Positions 38,337-38,965 of a stretch of DNA of 38,965 bases are shown here, in pieces (position 1 is the first letter of the stretch; the number at the start of each line of letters is the position of its first letter). The DNA lies in contig NZ_LR732544.1 of the NCBI RefSeq assembly GCF_902506575.1, forward strand, positions 298,152 to 337,116, given 5' to 3'. Made by a program: the position numbers and the translations under genes. The stretch is from Streptomyces mexicanus (GTDB lineage: Bacteria; Actinomycetota; Actinomycetes; Streptomycetales; Streptomycetaceae). The notes below the pieces were generated by a model. It was not told the origin of the DNA and searched no databases. It saw only the letters and a program-made list of their open reading frames with translations.

Positions 38337-38965
38337 ATGAGCAGCACCTGGTCATCGTCCATGGAGCTCGGGGCGTTCCTGCGCAGCCGGAGGGCGGCTC
38401 TCACCCCCGAGGAGGCGGGTGTGCCGTCGTGCGGGCCGCGCCGCGTACCCGGACTGCGACGCGAGGAACTCGCCCACCTCGCCGGCATCAGCGTGACGTA
38501 CTACACGCGCCTGGAGCGCGGCGAGAGCCACCAGGTCTCGGACTCGGTCCTGGACTCCCTCGCCGGTGTCCTGAAGCTGACCCCCGACGAGCGCGCCTAT
38601 CTGGTCAAGCTGGCCCGGCCCGGCACCGTCGGCGACCGCGTGGGCGAGCCCGAACGCCTGCGTCCCGCGGTCCAGGCCCTCGTCGAGGCCGCGGCCGGCC
38701 AGGCGGCGATCGTCGTGGGCCGGCGGGCCGACCTCCTGGGCGGCAACCGGCTCGGTCACGCCCTGTGGAATCTGCCCGCCCCGCCGGAGGCCCCGCGCGC
38801 CCCTGCCCGCCGGCGCGACCGAGGCGCCGGCCCGCGCCGGCGGCGCGCACCGCGGGGGGGGGGGCCCCCCCCCCCCCCCCACGCCCCCGCCCCGCCCGCC
38901 GCCCCCCCCCCCCGCCCCCCCCCCCGCCCCCCCCCCCCCGCCCCCCCGCCCGCCCCCCCCCCCCC
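38337..38965 (+). CDS. XRE/MmyB-like helix-turn-helix regulator, 3' end missing
   Basis: ATG 38337 starts MSSTWSSSMELGAFLRSRRAALTPEEAGVPSCGPRRVPGLRREELAHLAGISVTYYTRLERGESHQVSDSVLDSLAGVLKLTPDERAYLVKLA, a clear HTH_31 domain. The beginning of an MmyB-like ligand domain follows (LRPAVQALVEAAAGQAAIVVGRRADLLGGNRLGHALW). The frame stays open to the contig edge, but from about 38854 the sequence is C/G homopolymer, and residues beyond about 170 are unreliable. The full family length is about 270-290. It is divergent from the NmrA-like gene, a frequent arrangement for this regulator type. Confidence 0.85.
   Translation, partial: MSSTWSSSMELGAFLRSRRAALTPEEAGVPSCGPRRVPGLRREELAHLAGISVTYYTRLERGESHQVSDSVLDSLAGVLKLTPDERAYLVKLARPGTVGDRVGEPERLRPAVQALVEAAAGQAAIVVGRRADLLGGNRLGHALWNLPAPPEAPRAPARRRDRGAGPRRRRAPRGGGPPPPPHAPAPPAAPPPRPPPRPPPPAPPPAPPP
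38854..38965. other. C/G homopolymer run at contig end (probable artefact)
   Basis: The last 110 or so bases are almost only C with interspersed G, with a few A. This is unlike any coding or intergenic DNA in the window and is probably low-quality read-end sequence. Confidence 0.85.

Noticed and set aside
1..38965. tRNA or rRNA genes, CRISPR arrays, integrase attachment sites
   Set aside because: I looked for tRNA-like cloverleaf sequences, regularly spaced repeats and integrase genes and saw none. Covariance-model searches were not possible.

Overview
This window is high-GC actinobacterial DNA, almost certainly from a Streptomyces or close relative. The signs are strong G/C at third codon positions, frequent GTG starts, many TetR-type regulators, a GPP34-family protein, an Asp23/Gls24 envelope-stress cluster and a CebR-type operator. 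It looks like an accessory, chromosome-arm type region: mostly small regulator/enzyme pairs, several decayed gene fragments and one MITE. The right end (about 38854-38965) is C/G homopolymer junk, so this is the edge of a draft contig.

Layout. 1-2.0 kb: a terminator from an upstream gene, then a NarL-type histidine kinase whose response regulator has an internal deletion and frameshift. 2.1-7.2 kb: GPP34 protein, secreted type-B carboxylesterase, DHFR-like reductase and two SAM methyltransferases. 7.3-7.5 kb: a 181-bp MITE flanked by CTAG. 7.5-8.6 kb: a TetR regulator divergent from an NTF2-like protein. 8.97-11.2 kb: a minus-strand run of three small membrane proteins with overlapping start/stop codons, a 52-residue unlisted ORF and a DJ-1/PfpI protein, divergent from a GlxA-type AraC regulator. 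12.5-14.8 kb: a SulP transporter divergent from a MerR regulator with a clear palindrome.

15.5-18.9 kb is a secreted polysaccharide-degradation island: thaumatin-like protein, GH128 beta-1,3-glucanase and RlpA/expansin-like protein in one operon, convergent with an AA10 lytic polysaccharide monooxygenase. A perfect CebR-type box (TGGGAGCGCTCCCA) lies upstream of the monooxygenase. A related palindrome sits inside the promoter of the thaumatin operon. This suggests induction by plant or fungal wall sugars.

19.0-29.0 kb holds an ISL3 transposase remnant and regulator/enzyme pairs with visible operators: FAcD-like hydrolase, TetR with quinone oxidoreductase, PadR with DUF1048 proteins, two further alpha/beta hydrolases each beside a TetR, and LysR with a small protein. 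Around 22.3-23.7 kb three neighbouring genes carry disruptions (nonsense codon, +1 insertion, probable -1 deletion).

29.7-34.0 kb is a two-sided Asp23/Gls24 envelope-stress locus. The left arm is Gls24, a 56-residue DUF2273-like protein, Gls24, DUF6286 and AmaP. The right arm is an ECF sigma factor, a zinc-finger/Asp23 fusion and another Asp23-like protein. A CRP-type palindrome lies between the arms. 34.1-36.2 kb is a gene graveyard (DUF5994, aldo/keto reductase and histidine-kinase fragments) around a degenerate SDR. The window ends with an MBL-fold hydrolase, an NmrA-like reductase and a truncated XRE regulator.
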